The notes: generated by a model not told the origin, from the sequence alone. DNA of 61,066 nt from an uncultured Eubacteriales bacterium (GCA_902789795.1 CADAPM010000011.1:1-61066); one strand, 5' to 3'; counted from the stretch's first letter, positions 51,782-60,676 are shown. Numbers and translations: made by a program.

Positions 51782-52352
51782 CCCCATCCTGCGCTCCGCG
51801 CGCTGGGTCGCGGCGGGCTATATGGCGCAGGTGCTGCGGCCGGGGGACCTGGCGGTGGACGCCACCATGGGCAACGGCCACGATACCGAGCGCCTGGCGG
51901 AGCTGGTGGGCCCCAAGGGCCGCGTGATTGCCTTCGATATCCAGGCCCAGGCCGTGGAGAGCACCCGGGCGCGACTTGAGGCTGCCGGCCTCCTGAACCG
52001 GGTGACCCTGGTGCAGGACAGCCACGCGAACATGGCAGCCCATGTGGATCAGCCGCCCAGGCTCATCGCCTTCAACCTGGGCTTCCTGCCCGGGGGAGAC
52101 AAGCAGGTGACGACCCTGCTCGATTCGACGTTGGCCGCTGTGCGCGCCGCCATGGAGCTGCTGCAGCCCGGCGGAATGCTGCTGGTGTGCAGCTATCCTG
52201 GCCACGCCGAGGGCCAGCGGGAACTGGACGCCCTGCGGGACCTCTTTGCCGCCGTGCCGCCCCAGGCCTTCAACATCCTGGAGCACCGCTTCCTGAACGC
52301 CGGCCCCGGCGCGCCGGTGTGCTTCGCGGCGGAAAAGCAGATGATTTTCTGA
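51774..52352 (+). CDS. SAM-dependent methyltransferase, YtqB/MnmM type
   Basis: A 192-residue class I methyltransferase with the SAM motif VDATMGNGHDTERLAELVG, IAFDIQAQAVESTRARL, and the family-specific FNLGFLPGGDKQVTT and VCSYPGHAEGQRE. These match YtqB/MnmM proteins, which methylate the wobble 5-aminomethyl-2-thiouridine of certain tRNAs. Translational coupling with the pseudouridine synthase (8-bp overlap) fits an RNA-modification pair. The terminator at 52369 ends the unit. Confidence 0.87.
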   Translation: MPDPILRSARWVAAGYMAQVLRPGDLAVDATMGNGHDTERLAELVGPKGRVIAFDIQAQAVESTRARLEAAGLLNRVTLVQDSHANMAAHVDQPPRLIAFNLGFLPGGDKQVTTLLDSTLAAVRAAMELLQPGGMLLVCSYPGHAEGQRELDALRDLFAAVPPQAFNILEHRFLNAGPGAPVCFAAEKQMIF

Positions 52353-52368
52353 TACAGTATTGACGAAC

Positions 52369-52410
52369 AAACAGCCTCCCGTGAGGATTGATCACGGAAG
52401 GCTGTTTTTG
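52369..52410. terminator. Bidirectional terminator
   Basis: AAACAGCC/GGCTGTTT plus CCGTGA/TCACGG form a long stem with T-runs on both sides, between converging genes. Confidence 0.92.
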
Positions 52411-52425
52411 TTGCTATATTAGCGC

Positions 52426-53886
52426 TCAGTTATCCGCCAGGTTATACCCGTTCTTCATGTGCTTGCTGGCTTCCAGCAGGATCTTGTTCAGGGTGTCGGT
52501 GGTCCGCTCCTTCGCCATGGCCGCGAGCTTCTCGTTGGCCTCGGCGATCAGGGCTTCGTCGCCCGTTTCCGCGATCTTGCGGTCATATTCGCGCACGATC
52601 TGCCGCCCCTTCACGGCCACGGCGTTCTGGTAGCGCTCGATCTGCTGGATGCCGGCAGCGTAGATCGGATCGACCAAGGCGCCGATCAGGCGGCTGCCCC
52701 AGTAAAAGTTCTCGGTGGAGGTGTCCAGGGTCACGTCGCTCAGGTACTTCGGCATCCGGGCGGCGTTGGGGTAGACCGGCAGCAGGGCGGAGAAGGTGGT
52801 GGAGCCGAAGCAGACCCACTCCAGGGCCTTGACGGGCTCCGCCGCGTAGCCGCGCACCTGGCAGACCGTGGTCACGCCGGTGCGGTTGATGCCGATGGAG
52901 CGGTACTTGCCGCGCACGCCGGTGTCCTGGCTGGTGTAGGGGTTAAAGGGCGTACCCTGGTAGTGGCCGGAGAGCAGGTAGTGCACGTCCTCCACGGCCA
53001 GCTTTCTTTCGGGGCGCAGCGCCCAGGGCAGGTCGTCGCTTTCCGGGGTGAAATCGGCGTTCTCGCCCTCCCAGCGGCAGGCCTTGGGGGCCAGGTACCG
53101 GCCCATGAACCAGGCGCGGGGCGTGTTGTAGACGTGGTCCATATCCGTGTGGGAGCCGAAAATGTCCCGCGGATTGAACCTGCCGTCCTGGTTCAGGTCC
53201 AGGAAGTTGTCCGCGATGAACTCCCGCAGGTCCGCAGAGCACAGGTGCGCTTCTTTGGCCCCGAAGGCATCCTCCAGGTCAAAGCTGTCCATGCCGAACT
53301 GGTTGGGCATCATCACGCACACGTCGTCGGGCACGCGCTTGGCCATCCAGTGGTGTCCGCCGATGGTCTCCAGCCACCAGACCTCGTTCTCGTCGTTGAA
53401 GGCGATGCCGTTGGACTCATAGGTGCCGTACTTTTCCAGCAGAGCGCCCAGGCGCAGGACGCCTTCCCGGGCGGAGCGGATGTAGGGCAGCACCAGCACC
53501 ACGATGTCCTCTTCGCCGATGCCGCCGGGGATCTCCTTCTCCCGGCCATGGGCCTTTTGGAGCTCCACCAGCGGGTCCGCCGCAAGCACGCGCGGGTTGG
53601 AGGTGATGGTCTCCGTGGCGGTCATGCCCACGTTGGCTTCGTTCATGCCGGTGGCGGCCCAGAGGCCCTCCTTCTTATCCACGTTGGGGCAGGCGGTATA
53701 GCGCAGGGGCTGCTCCGGCAGCTCGACCTCCACATGGGAGATGACGCTCTTATACTTTTTCGGCTGTTTGTCCGGCGTCACGACGATGAGCTTCTTGACG
53801 TCAAAGTGTCCGTCGTCCGTGCGCGCGATCATGGTCGAGCCGTCGTTGCTCGCTTTTTTTCCGACCAGTACGGTTGTGCAGGGCAT
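52426..53886 (-). CDS. C69 family dipeptidase
   Basis: A 486-residue peptidase of the PepD/U34 type. It begins MPCTTVLVGKKASNDGSTM, with Cys3 as the N-terminal nucleophile after processing. It also has GLWAATGMNEANVGMTATE, YGTYESNGIAFNDENEVWWLE and ESIGGHHW-like WLETIGGHHWMAKRVPDD. It cleaves a wide range of dipeptides in the cytosol; no signal peptide. The start at 53886 is preferred (AAGGAGAG upstream and the conserved N-terminal Cys); the frame runs to 53952 without support. It has its own promoter at 53924-53952. Confidence 0.93.
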   Translation of the reverse strand: MPCTTVLVGKKASNDGSTMIARTDDGHFDVKKLIVVTPDKQPKKYKSVISHVEVELPEQPLRYTACPNVDKKEGLWAATGMNEANVGMTATETITSNPRVLAADPLVELQKAHGREKEIPGGIGEEDIVVLVLPYIRSAREGVLRLGALLEKYGTYESNGIAFNDENEVWWLETIGGHHWMAKRVPDDVCVMMPNQFGMDSFDLEDAFGAKEAHLCSADLREFIADNFLDLNQDGRFNPRDIFGSHTDMDHVYNTPRAWFMGRYLAPKACRWEGENADFTPESDDLPWALRPERKLAVEDVHYLLSGHYQGTPFNPYTSQDTGVRGKYRSIGINRTGVTTVCQVRGYAAEPVKALEWVCFGSTTFSALLPVYPNAARMPKYLSDVTLDTSTENFYWGSRLIGALVDPIYAAGIQQIERYQNAVAVKGRQIVREYDRKIAETGDEALIAEANEKLAAMAKERTTDTLNKILLEASKHMKNGYNLADN

Positions 53887-53923
53887 AATGATCTCTCCTT
53901 CTGAATCAAATGATACAGGCAGT

Positions 53924-53952
53924 ATTTTAGCACAAAGCCTCCGTCCCTTCAA
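53924..53952 (-). promoter_or_regulatory. Promoter of C69 dipeptidase gene
   Basis: Minus strand: TTGAAG (53947-53952), 17 bases, TAAAAT (53924-53929). Confidence 0.78.
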
Positions 53953-54032
53953 CCCGCGGGCGTAAACAGGGCGTCATGCGGCTGCTTTTGCGGTGTACTT
54001 TTCTTTCCTGTGCAAATGTATCGTAGTTTTTA

Positions 54033-54062
54033 CTTGATTTAACGGTCAATCAAGGGTATAAT
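54033..54062 (+). promoter_or_regulatory. Promoter of AraC gene with built-in palindrome
   Basis: TTGATT (54034-54039), 17 bases, TATAAT (54057-54062). CTTGATT (54033-54039) and AATCAAG (54048-54054) form an inverted repeat spanning -35 and spacer, a likely operator. Confidence 0.75.
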
Positions 54063-54104
54063 GGGCTTAGATTACAGATTATTTGATGACCGCGGAGGGC
54101 AGAT

Positions 54105-54932
54105 ATGACCGAACGTGTACTGGAAACGCTGGACAGGGTGCATGTGAACACGAGGGTGCGGGAAACCGGCTTTGAATCAGAATACCATCACTGCCACAGC
54201 TTTTGCCAGCTGTTGTACGTGGAGACCGGCGTCTGCCAGTTCCTGATCGACGGGGTGATCTACGACCTTCATCCCGGCGATTTCATCCTCGTGCCGGCCA
54301 TGGCCCTGCACAACACGCGCTATGAAGCGGGCCGCTGCAAGCGCACCATGGTCTTCTTCCGGGAAGAGGATATCTCCGAGGAGGTCATGGCGACCATGCC
54401 CCAGGGCCGGGAGTTCCTGCGCTCTGTGCGGATCTTCCAGACGCCCGCCGGCAACCGGGAGCTCATCCAGAGCTGTCTGGAGCAGATGCTGAGCGAGGAA
54501 AGGATCAACGACGAGCGTACGCCCCTGATGCTGAAGGGCCAGCTGGCGGGCCTGATCCTCTTCTGCGGGCGGGTGTGCATCCTGCTCAACGATCCGCCCG
54601 AGGATATCCGCTCCTCCGACCGGCAGATCCAGGCGGCGGCCCAATACATCAACGAGCATTATACGGAGCCCCTGACCACCGCGGATATCGCCCGGGTGGT
54701 GGGCTTCAGCCCCAATTACCTGAGCCGCAAGTTCCACAGCTCCGCCGGCATCGGCCTGCACGAATACCTGGTGTTCGTGCGCCTGCGCCACGCCGCCCTG
54801 GAGCTGGCCACCACCCATGATTCCATCACGGCCATCGCCCTTCGGTGCGGCTTCTCGGACAGCAATTACTTCAAGGACTGCTTCAAGAGCAAGTATGGCG
54901 TGACGCCGAGGGAATACCGCAAATCTGTATAA
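54105..54932 (+). CDS. AraC family transcriptional regulator
   Basis: A 275-residue regulator. It has an N-terminal cupin ligand domain (YHHCHSFCQLLYVETGVCQFLIDG, LHPGDFILVPAMALHN) and a C-terminal double helix-turn-helix (YINEHYTEPLTTADIARVVG, SPNYLSRKFHSSAGIGLHEY, then ITAIALRCGFSDSNYFKDCFK and KYGVTPREYRK). It probably controls the SDR gene that begins 15 bp downstream and itself. The ligand is likely a sugar or sugar acid by family analogy. Confidence 0.93.
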   Translation: MTERVLETLDRVHVNTRVRETGFESEYHHCHSFCQLLYVETGVCQFLIDGVIYDLHPGDFILVPAMALHNTRYEAGRCKRTMVFFREEDISEEVMATMPQGREFLRSVRIFQTPAGNRELIQSCLEQMLSEERINDERTPLMLKGQLAGLILFCGRVCILLNDPPEDIRSSDRQIQAAAQYINEHYTEPLTTADIARVVGFSPNYLSRKFHSSAGIGLHEYLVFVRLRHAALELATTHDSITAIALRCGFSDSNYFKDCFKSKYGVTPREYRKSV

Positions 54933-54947
54933 AACAGGGGAGGCAGC

Positions 54948-55660
54948 ATGTTCAAGGATAAGGTGGCCGTCATCACCGGCGGCGCCCGGGGCATCGGGAA
55001 AGCGGTGGCGGAGGCCTTCCGAAGGGAAGGCGCGATCGTACACATCATCGACATCCTGCCCGGGGACTGGTTCGTGGGCGACGTAGGCTGCCGGGAGGAC
55101 CTGGAGCGCTTCGCCGAAGCCGTGATCCGGCAGTCGGGCCACGTGGACGTGCTGGTCAACAATGCCCTGCCCCTGATGAAGGGATTGGATGATTGCAGCT
55201 ACGAGGACTTCTCCCGCGCCCTGGCCGTGGGCGTCACCGCGCCGTTCTACCTGACCAGGCTGCTGGCGCCGCACTTCGGGCCGGGGGCGGCGGTCATCAA
55301 TATCTCCTCCTCCCGGGATCGGATGAGCCAGCCTGGAACCGAGAGCTATACGGCGGCCAAGGGCGGCATCGCCGCGCTGACCCACGCGCTGGCGGTCACC
55401 CTGGCGGGGAAGGCCCGGGTCAACAGCATCTCCCCGGGCTGGATCGACACCACGGCAGCGAGATCACGGGGCCGGACGCCACCCAGCAGCCCGTGGGCCG
55501 GGTCGGCAAGCCGGAGGACATCGCCGAGGCGGTGCTCTTCCTCTGCTCGGAAAAAGCCGGCTTCATCACCGGCGAAAACCTCTGTGTGGACGGCGGCATG
55601 ACGCGGCTGATGATCTACCACGGCGACCACGGCTGGACCTACAGCGGGGGAGAGGGCTGA
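54948..55660 (+). pseudogene. SDR family oxidoreductase, frameshifted
   Basis: A short-chain dehydrogenase with the cofactor loop TGGARGIGKAVAEAF, catalytic [12 protein letters not shown] (Ser) and YTAAKGG (Tyr/Lys). Frame one reads correctly to SPGWIDT and then becomes nonsense, stopping at 55601. The true C-terminus [47 protein letters not shown] continues in another frame to 55660. One base appears lost at a C-run near 55450 (ACC where ACCC would restore the frame). No residues seem missing, so this is either a very recent mutation or a sequencing or assembly error. It follows the AraC gene by 15 bp. Confidence 0.82.
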
Positions 55661-55686
55661 GCCGCTGGTCTGTTCCGAAAGAAATC

Positions 55687-55727
55687 AAAAATCCGGATCT
55701 ATTTGCATGGATCCGGGTTTTGTTTTT
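55687..55727 (+). terminator. Terminator after SDR gene
   Basis: AAAATCCGGATC pairs with GATCCGGGTTTT (one wobble), then a T-rich run. Confidence 0.85.
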
Positions 55728-55776
55728 TATTCTTCACAGAGAGTTAGGGAATGGCGGAAAGAGAACGAAGTTAACC

Positions 55777-56031
55777 GCCCTCATCCGCCTCACTGCGCTC
55801 GGCACCTTCCCCCATAAACGGGGGAAGGCTTTTGGAGGGGTGCTGTTTAGGACTAAACGCCTATGATAGCAGTGCGTTTGTTTGCTCAATCAAGTAGAGG
55901 AACGCGCCAGAGCCTTCCCCCGATTTCGGGGGGCTCTGAACGCCCGGAGATCGGTCCGGTGGACCGATCTCAGTGAAGAGCGGGCCGGCAGGCCCAGGTG
56001 TGTGTCAGGCGATAGCCTGGCGGATGAGGGC
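55777..56031. repeat. MITE-like element with 13-bp terminal inverted repeats
   Basis: GCCCTCATCCGCC (55777-55789) is the exact inverse of 56019-56031. Inside are several hairpins: CCTTCCCCC/GGGGGAAGG (about 55807-55830), a CCCCCGA/TCGGGGG stem near 55920, and GATCGGTCC/GGACCGATC (about 55950). It has no ORF of its own and fills the gap between the SDR terminator and the ABC-F stop codon. A near-copy of its right end is at 30956-30977. Confidence 0.75.
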
Positions 56032-56043
56032 TGTCAACTCGTT

Positions 56044-57957
56044 TTATTCAGCCAGTGCCTCTTCCGCTGCTTCCCACTCGGTGTAGGCGGCGTCGAGGGC
56101 TCGTTTCAGCTCCGTATAGCGGGCGGTGGTGGCGTCGCTGGCCTCCTTGTCCTGATAGGCCTCGGGGGTCTGCATGTACTGCTCGTACTCCTGCAGGGCG
56201 GCCTCGGCCTTGCTCACGGCCTGCTCGGCCTGGCGCAGGCGCTTCTTGGCCTCCTGGACGCTCTTCTGCTCGTCGCGCAGCTTCCGTTTCTCCTTGCGCT
56301 GCTCGGTCAGGGTCTGGCCGGCTGCGAGCGGATCCTCCGTGGGGTCCAGCTCCCGGGCCTTGGCCTGGAGATAGTCGTCGTAATTGCCCTGGTACATCCT
56401 GAGGCCGTCGGGCGTCAGCTCCATCACGCGGGTCGCGAAACGGTTGATGAAATAGCGGTCGTGGCTGATGGCCAGGATCGTGCCCTCGAAGCTCTCCAGG
56501 GCCGATTCCAGCACCTCGCGGCTGTTCATGTCCAGGTGGTTGGTGGGCTCGTCCAGGAGCAGCAGGTTGTCCTGGCGCAGCATCAGCTTGGTCAGGGCCA
56601 CCCGGCCCCGCTCGCCGCCGGACAGGGTCTTGATTTGGGCGAACACGTCCTCGCCGGTAAAGAGGAACTGGCCCAAAGCGGAGCGGATCTGGGTCTGGTC
56701 CATCCGGGGGAAGGCATCCCAGACCTCGTCCAGGATGGTCTTTTCCGGGGACAGCCCGCGCTGGTGCTGGTCGTAGTAGCCGATGTCCACGTTCGCGCCG
56801 TAGACCACCGCGCCGCTGTCCGGGGCCTCCTCGCCGGTGATCAGCCGGAACAGGGTGGTCTTGCCGATGCCGTTCTGGCCGATCAGCGCCACCCGGTCGC
56901 CGCGCCGCAGCTCGAAGGAGAGGCCGTCAAACAGCAGCCGGCCGTCAAAGCTCTTGCGCAGGCCGCGGACGCTCAGCACGTCGTCGCCGGTGCGCTGCCG
57001 GGCCGTGAAGGTGAAAAAGACCTGCTTTTCCTCCTCGGGGCGCTCCAGCAGGGTGATCTTGTCCAGCACCTTCTCCCGGCTTTCGGCGCGCTTGATGGAC
57101 TTTTCCCGGTTGAAGGACCGGAGGCGGCGGATGACTTCCAGCTGCCGCGCGATCTCCTTCTGCTGCGCGTCATAGGCGCGCTCCCGGGTGAGCCAGCGCT
57201 CGGCGCGCAGGTCCAGGTAGCGGGAGTAATTGCCCGGGTACTGTTCGGTGCGGCCGAAGGCCATCTCCACGATGCCGTCGCAGACCTTGTCCAGGAAGAA
57301 GCGGTCATGGCTGACCACCAGCACGCTGCCGGGATAGTCAGCCAGGTAGCCTTCCAGCCAGCTCAGGGCCGCCAGGTCCAGGTGGTTGGTGGGCTCGTCC
57401 AGGAGCAGGATATCGGGCCGGGACAAAAGCAGCCTTGCCAGGTAGAGGCGCGTGCGCTCACCGCCGGACAGGAGCTCTGCGTCCTGCTGCTGCATATTTT
57501 CGTCGAAGCCGAGCCCCCTCAGCACGCCCTGGATGCGGGAGCGGTAGTCGTAGCCGCCCGCGTCCTCAAAGGCCGTGTTGAGCCGGGTATACTGTTCTCC
57601 CAGCCGGGCGAGCTCCTGCTCGTCCGAGCCCGCCATGCGGGCCTCCAGGTCGCGCAGGCGGGCTTCCATTTCCCGGACAGGCTCAAAGACCGCGTCCATC
57701 ACCTGGTACACGGTCTGGCCGCTGATCAGGGGGGACTGCTGGGCGAGATACCCCAGCCGCAGCTGCTTGGCCATGCTGATGGTGCCGCTGTCGGCCTGCA
57801 GTTCCCCGGTCAGGATCTTCAGGAAGGTGCTCTTCCCGCAGCCGTTCACGCCCACCAGGCCGATGCGCTCCCGCTGCTGCAGGGTGACGGACGCATCCTT
57901 CAGGATGTCCGTCCCGCCGAAGGCCTTGGCGACGTGCTGTGCCGAGAGTACGATCAT
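56044..57957 (-). CDS. ABC-F family ATPase (Uup-like)
   Basis: A 637-residue cytosolic tandem ATPase without membrane segments. It has Walker A GVNGCGKST and GQNGIGKTT, signatures LLSGGERTRLYLA and TLSGGERGRVALT, and LLLDEPTNHLD in both halves. The linker between the domains is Arg/Lys-rich (REKSIKRAESREKVLDKI), and a C-terminal coiled coil (residues about 545-637) resembles Uup. ABC-F proteins act on the ribosome E site, in translation control or antibiotic protection. The secG terminator hairpin lies in its leader and could act as an attenuator. RBS TAGGAG. Confidence 0.93.
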   Translation of the reverse strand: MIVLSAQHVAKAFGGTDILKDASVTLQQRERIGLVGVNGCGKSTFLKILTGELQADSGTISMAKQLRLGYLAQQSPLISGQTVYQVMDAVFEPVREMEARLRDLEARMAGSDEQELARLGEQYTRLNTAFEDAGGYDYRSRIQGVLRGLGFDENMQQQDAELLSGGERTRLYLARLLLSRPDILLLDEPTNHLDLAALSWLEGYLADYPGSVLVVSHDRFFLDKVCDGIVEMAFGRTEQYPGNYSRYLDLRAERWLTRERAYDAQQKEIARQLEVIRRLRSFNREKSIKRAESREKVLDKITLLERPEEEKQVFFTFTARQRTGDDVLSVRGLRKSFDGRLLFDGLSFELRRGDRVALIGQNGIGKTTLFRLITGEEAPDSGAVVYGANVDIGYYDQHQRGLSPEKTILDEVWDAFPRMDQTQIRSALGQFLFTGEDVFAQIKTLSGGERGRVALTKLMLRQDNLLLLDEPTNHLDMNSREVLESALESFEGTILAISHDRYFINRFATRVMELTPDGLRMYQGNYDDYLQAKARELDPTEDPLAAGQTLTEQRKEKRKLRDEQKSVQEAKKRLRQAEQAVSKAEAALQEYEQYMQTPEAYQDKEASDATTARYTELKRALDAAYTEWEAAEEALAE

Positions 57958-57970
57958 GTCTAAGCTCCTA

Positions 57971-58021
57971 CAAAATCAAAAGGGATATGCGTTTTTCAGG
58001 AATGATCAACGCATATCCCTT
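57971..58021 (-). terminator. Terminator of secG / possible attenuator of ABC-F gene
   Basis: Minus strand: AAGGGATATGCGTT and AACGCATATCCCTT form a perfect 14-bp stem with a 14-base loop, followed by TTTTGATTTTG. It ends 14 bases before the ABC-F start codon. Confidence 0.85.
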
Positions 58022-58057
58022 GAGTGGCTTGTTATGACTGCGCAGCGCGGTGCTTCA

Positions 58058-58285
58058 TCAGGCGACGATCATGATGATGATCGCCAGCACCACAAATACT
58101 GCGGCGGAAATCTTGGTGATCAGCGCAAGCTTGCCCTCCAGGGTAGACGTCTGATTCTTCCCGAAGAAGGTATCGCTGTTGCCGCCAGTCAGAGCACTGA
58201 CGCCGTCGCTGTCAGACTTCTGCAGCATGACAGAGCCGATCAGAACGATCGAAGCGATAGCAATCAAAATTTGAAGCACTAACAT
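58058..58285 (-). CDS. secG: Preprotein translocase subunit SecG
   Basis: A 75-residue protein with two transmembrane segments (LQILIAIASIVLIGSVML and ISAAVFVVLAIIIMIVA) around the loop QKSDSDGVSALTGGNSDTFFGKN, the SecG signature. It assists SecYE in export. ATG 58285 is chosen, with GGAGG 7 bases upstream; a TTG at 58291 is too near the RBS. It lies 28 bp downstream of rplA, an uncommon position for secG, and may be read through from the ribosomal operon. Confidence 0.93.
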   Translation of the reverse strand: MLVLQILIAIASIVLIGSVMLQKSDSDGVSALTGGNSDTFFGKNQTSTLEGKLALITKISAAVFVVLAIIIMIVA

Positions 58286-58313
58286 ATCCAAACCTCCGTC
58301 TATACTGCGTTCA

Positions 58314-59003
58314 TCAGAACTTGAGGCTGTTCAGGCGGATGGACGGACCCATGGTGGAGCTCATGTACAGAGAACGCACATAGGTGCCCTTCGCGGTGGC
58401 GGGCTTGGCCTTGATGATCGCTTCCATCAGCACGCGCAGGTTCTCATTCAGCTGCTCCTCGGTGAAGGAAGCCTTGCCGATGGGGCAGTGGCAGATGGAG
58501 GTCTTGTCCACACGATACTCGACCTTACCGGCTTTGATATCGTGGATAGCCTTGGTGACGTCCTGAGTCACGGTGCCGGACTTGGGGTTCGGCATCAGGC
58601 CTTTGGGGCCCAGCAGACGGGCGATGCGGCCGATAACGGGCATCATGTCGGGGGTGGCGACGCAGGCGTCAAAGTCGAACCAGTTTTCGCTCTGGATCTT
58701 GGCGACCAGGTCAGCATCACCGACGTAATCCGCGCCGGCGGCTTCGGCTTCCTTCGCCTTGTCAGCCTTGGCGAATACGAGCACCTTCACCTTTTTGCCG
58801 GTGCCATGGGGCAGGACCACGGTGCCGCGGACCTGCTGGTCAGCATGGCGGGGGTCAACGCCCAGGCGGATGGACATTTCGATGGTCTCATCGAACTTGG
58901 CTTTGCTGAGCTGCTTGACGAGGGAGACGGCTTCTTCCGGGTCGTACAGCTTCGTGGCGTCGATCAGCTTTTTCGCGTCGGTATATTTCTTACCGTGTTT
59001 CAT
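58314..59003 (-). CDS. rplA: 50S ribosomal protein L1
   Basis: A 229-residue L1 protein with [52 protein letters not shown] and [14 protein letters not shown]. It binds the L1 stalk of 23S rRNA and usually represses its own operon by binding the rplK-rplA leader. It is preceded by rplK (53-bp gap). RBS GAGGAGG. Confidence 0.97.
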   Translation of the reverse strand: MKHGKKYTDAKKLIDATKLYDPEEAVSLVKQLSKAKFDETIEMSIRLGVDPRHADQQVRGTVVLPHGTGKKVKVLVFAKADKAKEAEAAGADYVGDADLVAKIQSENWFDFDACVATPDMMPVIGRIARLLGPKGLMPNPKSGTVTQDVTKAIHDIKAGKVEYRVDKTSICHCPIGKASFTEEQLNENLRVLMEAIIKAKPATAKGTYVRSLYMSSTMGPSIRLNSLKF

Positions 59004-59056
59004 TTTATATTCCTCCTCGTGGTGATAGCGGCACGATGTCCTCCCACTTTAGTTGA

Positions 59057-59485
59057 TTATTCCTCTGCGACGGTGACGCCCATGGAGCGGGCGGTACCCT
59101 TGACCATGCTCATGGCGGCCTCGATGCTGCCGGCGTTCAGGTCGGGCATCTTGGTGGTCGCGATCTCGCGCACCTGAGCCTGGGTCAGCTGGCCAACCTT
59201 GGTCTTGTTCGGAACACCGGAGGCCTTGGACAGGTTCAGCGCCTTCTTGATCAGCACGGGAGCGGGCGGCGTCTTGGTGATAAAGGTGAAAGAACGGTCA
59301 GAATACACGGTGATGACGACCGGGATGATCAGGCCTTCCTGATGCGCGGTACGGGCATTGAAATCCTTGCAGAAACCAGGGATGTTCACGCCAGCCTGGC
59401 CCAGAGCGGGACCGATAGGCGGGGCGGGGGTTGCCTTCGCGGCAGGGACCTGCAGCTTGATGACGGCGGTAATTTTCTTTGCCAT
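59057..59485 (-). CDS. rplK: 50S ribosomal protein L11
   Basis: A 142-residue L11 with [33 protein letters not shown] and the C-terminal RNA-binding part [20 protein letters not shown]. It forms the GTPase-associated centre. The start at 59485 has AAGGAGGTG upstream; a frame open to 59545 covers the leader hairpin and is not coding. Confidence 0.97.
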   Translation of the reverse strand: MAKKITAVIKLQVPAAKATPAPPIGPALGQAGVNIPGFCKDFNARTAHQEGLIIPVVITVYSDRSFTFITKTPPAPVLIKKALNLSKASGVPNKTKVGQLTQAQVREIATTKMPDLNAGSIEAAMSMVKGTARSMGVTVAEE

Positions 59486-59510
59486 GGGGTATGGCACCTC
59501 CTTAAGACTT

Positions 59511-59545
59511 GTGGTATTGGCGGCAGGGGCGCACCCGCCTCCCAC
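59511..59545 (-). promoter_or_regulatory. Candidate ribosomal-protein leader before rplK
   Basis: Minus strand: GTGGGAGG (59538-59545) and ATACCAC (59511-59517) bracket a G/C-rich stretch and can pair by GTGG/CCAC just before the rplK RBS. This GTGGGAG...CCAC layout is common between nusG and rplK and is a plausible L1-binding autoregulatory site. Confidence 0.5.
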
Positions 59546-59595
59546 CGGGGAACAAGAAATGAGCTTCGATCCGGCTTAACCGGGGCGCCTGAAAC

Positions 59596-60150
59596 TCATT
59601 CGTCGGATTCCAGTTTGTCGACCTGGTCCAGGTCGACCTCCACCTGCATTTCGCGGCCGAGGAACATCTTGACGCGCACGGTCATCTTCTCGCGCACGGT
59701 ATCGATCTCCTCCACCATACCGGTGAAGTTTTCGAGGGGGCCGGACAGGATGCGGACTTCTTCGCCCACCTGGATCTTGTAATCGACCCGGCTGATGGGG
59801 TTGTTCAGCATCACGTCCAATTCCTCGGGCGTCAGCGGCACGGGCTTGCTTTCGGGACCGACAAAGCCGGTCACGCCGCGCGTGTTGCGGACCACGTACC
59901 AGCTTTCGTTGGTAATGATCATATGCACCAGCACGTAACCCGGGAACGTTTTGCGCTGTGAGATCTTGCGCTTGCCGTTCTTGATCTCCACGACCTCTTC
60001 CACCGGCACGCGCACATCCTTGATCAGGTCCTGCATGCCGTTGTTCTCAACGGCCTTTTCCAGGTTGTCCTTGACCTTGTTTTCGTAGCCGGAATAGGTA
60101 TGTACCACATACCATTCAAGCGTTCCGGGACGATCGCTCTTGTCTGCCAT
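59596..60150 (-). CDS. nusG: Transcription termination/antitermination protein NusG
   Basis: A 184-residue NusG with the N-terminal domain WYVVHTYSGYENKVKDNLEKAVE, PGYVLVHMIITNESWYVVRNTRGVTGFVG, and the C-terminal KOW domain VGEEVRILSGPLENFTGMVEEID. It binds RNA polymerase and links it to Rho or the ribosome. It lies between secE and rplK as usual. Confidence 0.97.
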   Translation of the reverse strand: MADKSDRPGTLEWYVVHTYSGYENKVKDNLEKAVENNGMQDLIKDVRVPVEEVVEIKNGKRKISQRKTFPGYVLVHMIITNESWYVVRNTRGVTGFVGPESKPVPLTPEELDVMLNNPISRVDYKIQVGEEVRILSGPLENFTGMVEEIDTVREKMTVRVKMFLGREMQVEVDLDQVDKLESDE

Positions 60151-60185
60151 TTTGACGCTCCTCGTCTAATTAAGTAGGGGGACCT

Positions 60186-60210
60186 GCCGGCCGGATGTGC
60201 TCCGGCCGGC
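60186..60210 (-). promoter_or_regulatory. G/C-rich stem-loop between secE and nusG
   Basis: GCCGGCCGG and CCGGCCGGC form a perfect 9-bp stem with a 7-base loop and no T-run. A very similar stem lies at 60727-60750 after tuf. It is probably an RNA-processing or stability element. Confidence 0.6.
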
Positions 60211-60221
60211 GTTTGGACTGA

Positions 60222-60494
60222 TCAGATCCTGATCAGCAGCCTGACCAGCTCGCTCGAGCCGAGGTCCAGCAGGCCGATTACAACACCCATGAACACGATG
60301 AAGGCCAGCACGATCAGCGAGTAGTTGATCAGGTCCTTCTTGGAAGGCCAGGTGACCTTCTTGAGTTCATGCCACATGTCACGGAACGGCCGGACAATAT
60401 TCGCCGGCAGGTTCTTGAAGAAATTGACGAACTTGTTGCCGGAAGCAGCCGGCTTGTTCTCCGCTTTCTTCTGTACGCTCTTTTCGTCTGCCAT
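60222..60494 (-). CDS. secE: Preprotein translocase subunit SecE
   Basis: A 90-residue protein with a polar N-terminus (VQKKAENKPAASG) and the conserved amphipathic helix FRDMWHELKKVTWPSKKDLIN before one transmembrane segment (YSLIVLAFIVFMGVVIGLLDLG). It clamps SecY in the translocon. It follows rpmG by 16 bp. Confidence 0.96.
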   Translation of the reverse strand: MADEKSVQKKAENKPAASGNKFVNFFKNLPANIVRPFRDMWHELKKVTWPSKKDLINYSLIVLAFIVFMGVVIGLLDLGSSELVRLLIRI

Positions 60495-60510
60495 GACTTA
60501 TGCCCTCCCG

Positions 60511-60675
60511 TTACTTCGTTTCGCGATGAACGGTATGCTTCCTGCAGAAACGGCAGTACTTCTTCAGCTCAACACGGTCCGGAGTATTCTTGCGGTTTTT
60601 CTTGGTGTTGTAATTGCGCTGTTTGCATTCGGTGCACGCCAGCACAATATTGGCGCGGGCTTCTTTCGCTGCCAT
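60511..60675 (-). CDS. rpmG: 50S ribosomal protein L33
   Basis: A 54-residue L33 with the zinc-binding pairs CTECKQRNY and CRFCRKH, so the zinc-containing (C+) form. ATG 60675 is used. Just upstream a 19-bp block including the AGAGGTG ribosome binding site is present twice in tandem. It is first gene of the rpmG-secE-nusG-rplK-rplA run after tuf. Confidence 0.96.
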   Translation of the reverse strand: MAAKEARANIVLACTECKQRNYNTKKNRKNTPDRVELKKYCRFCRKHTVHRETK

Positions 60676-60676
60676 G

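Noticed and set aside
55882-57963. 693-codon frame opposite ABC-F
   Set aside because: Antisense shadow that also runs through the MITE-like element.
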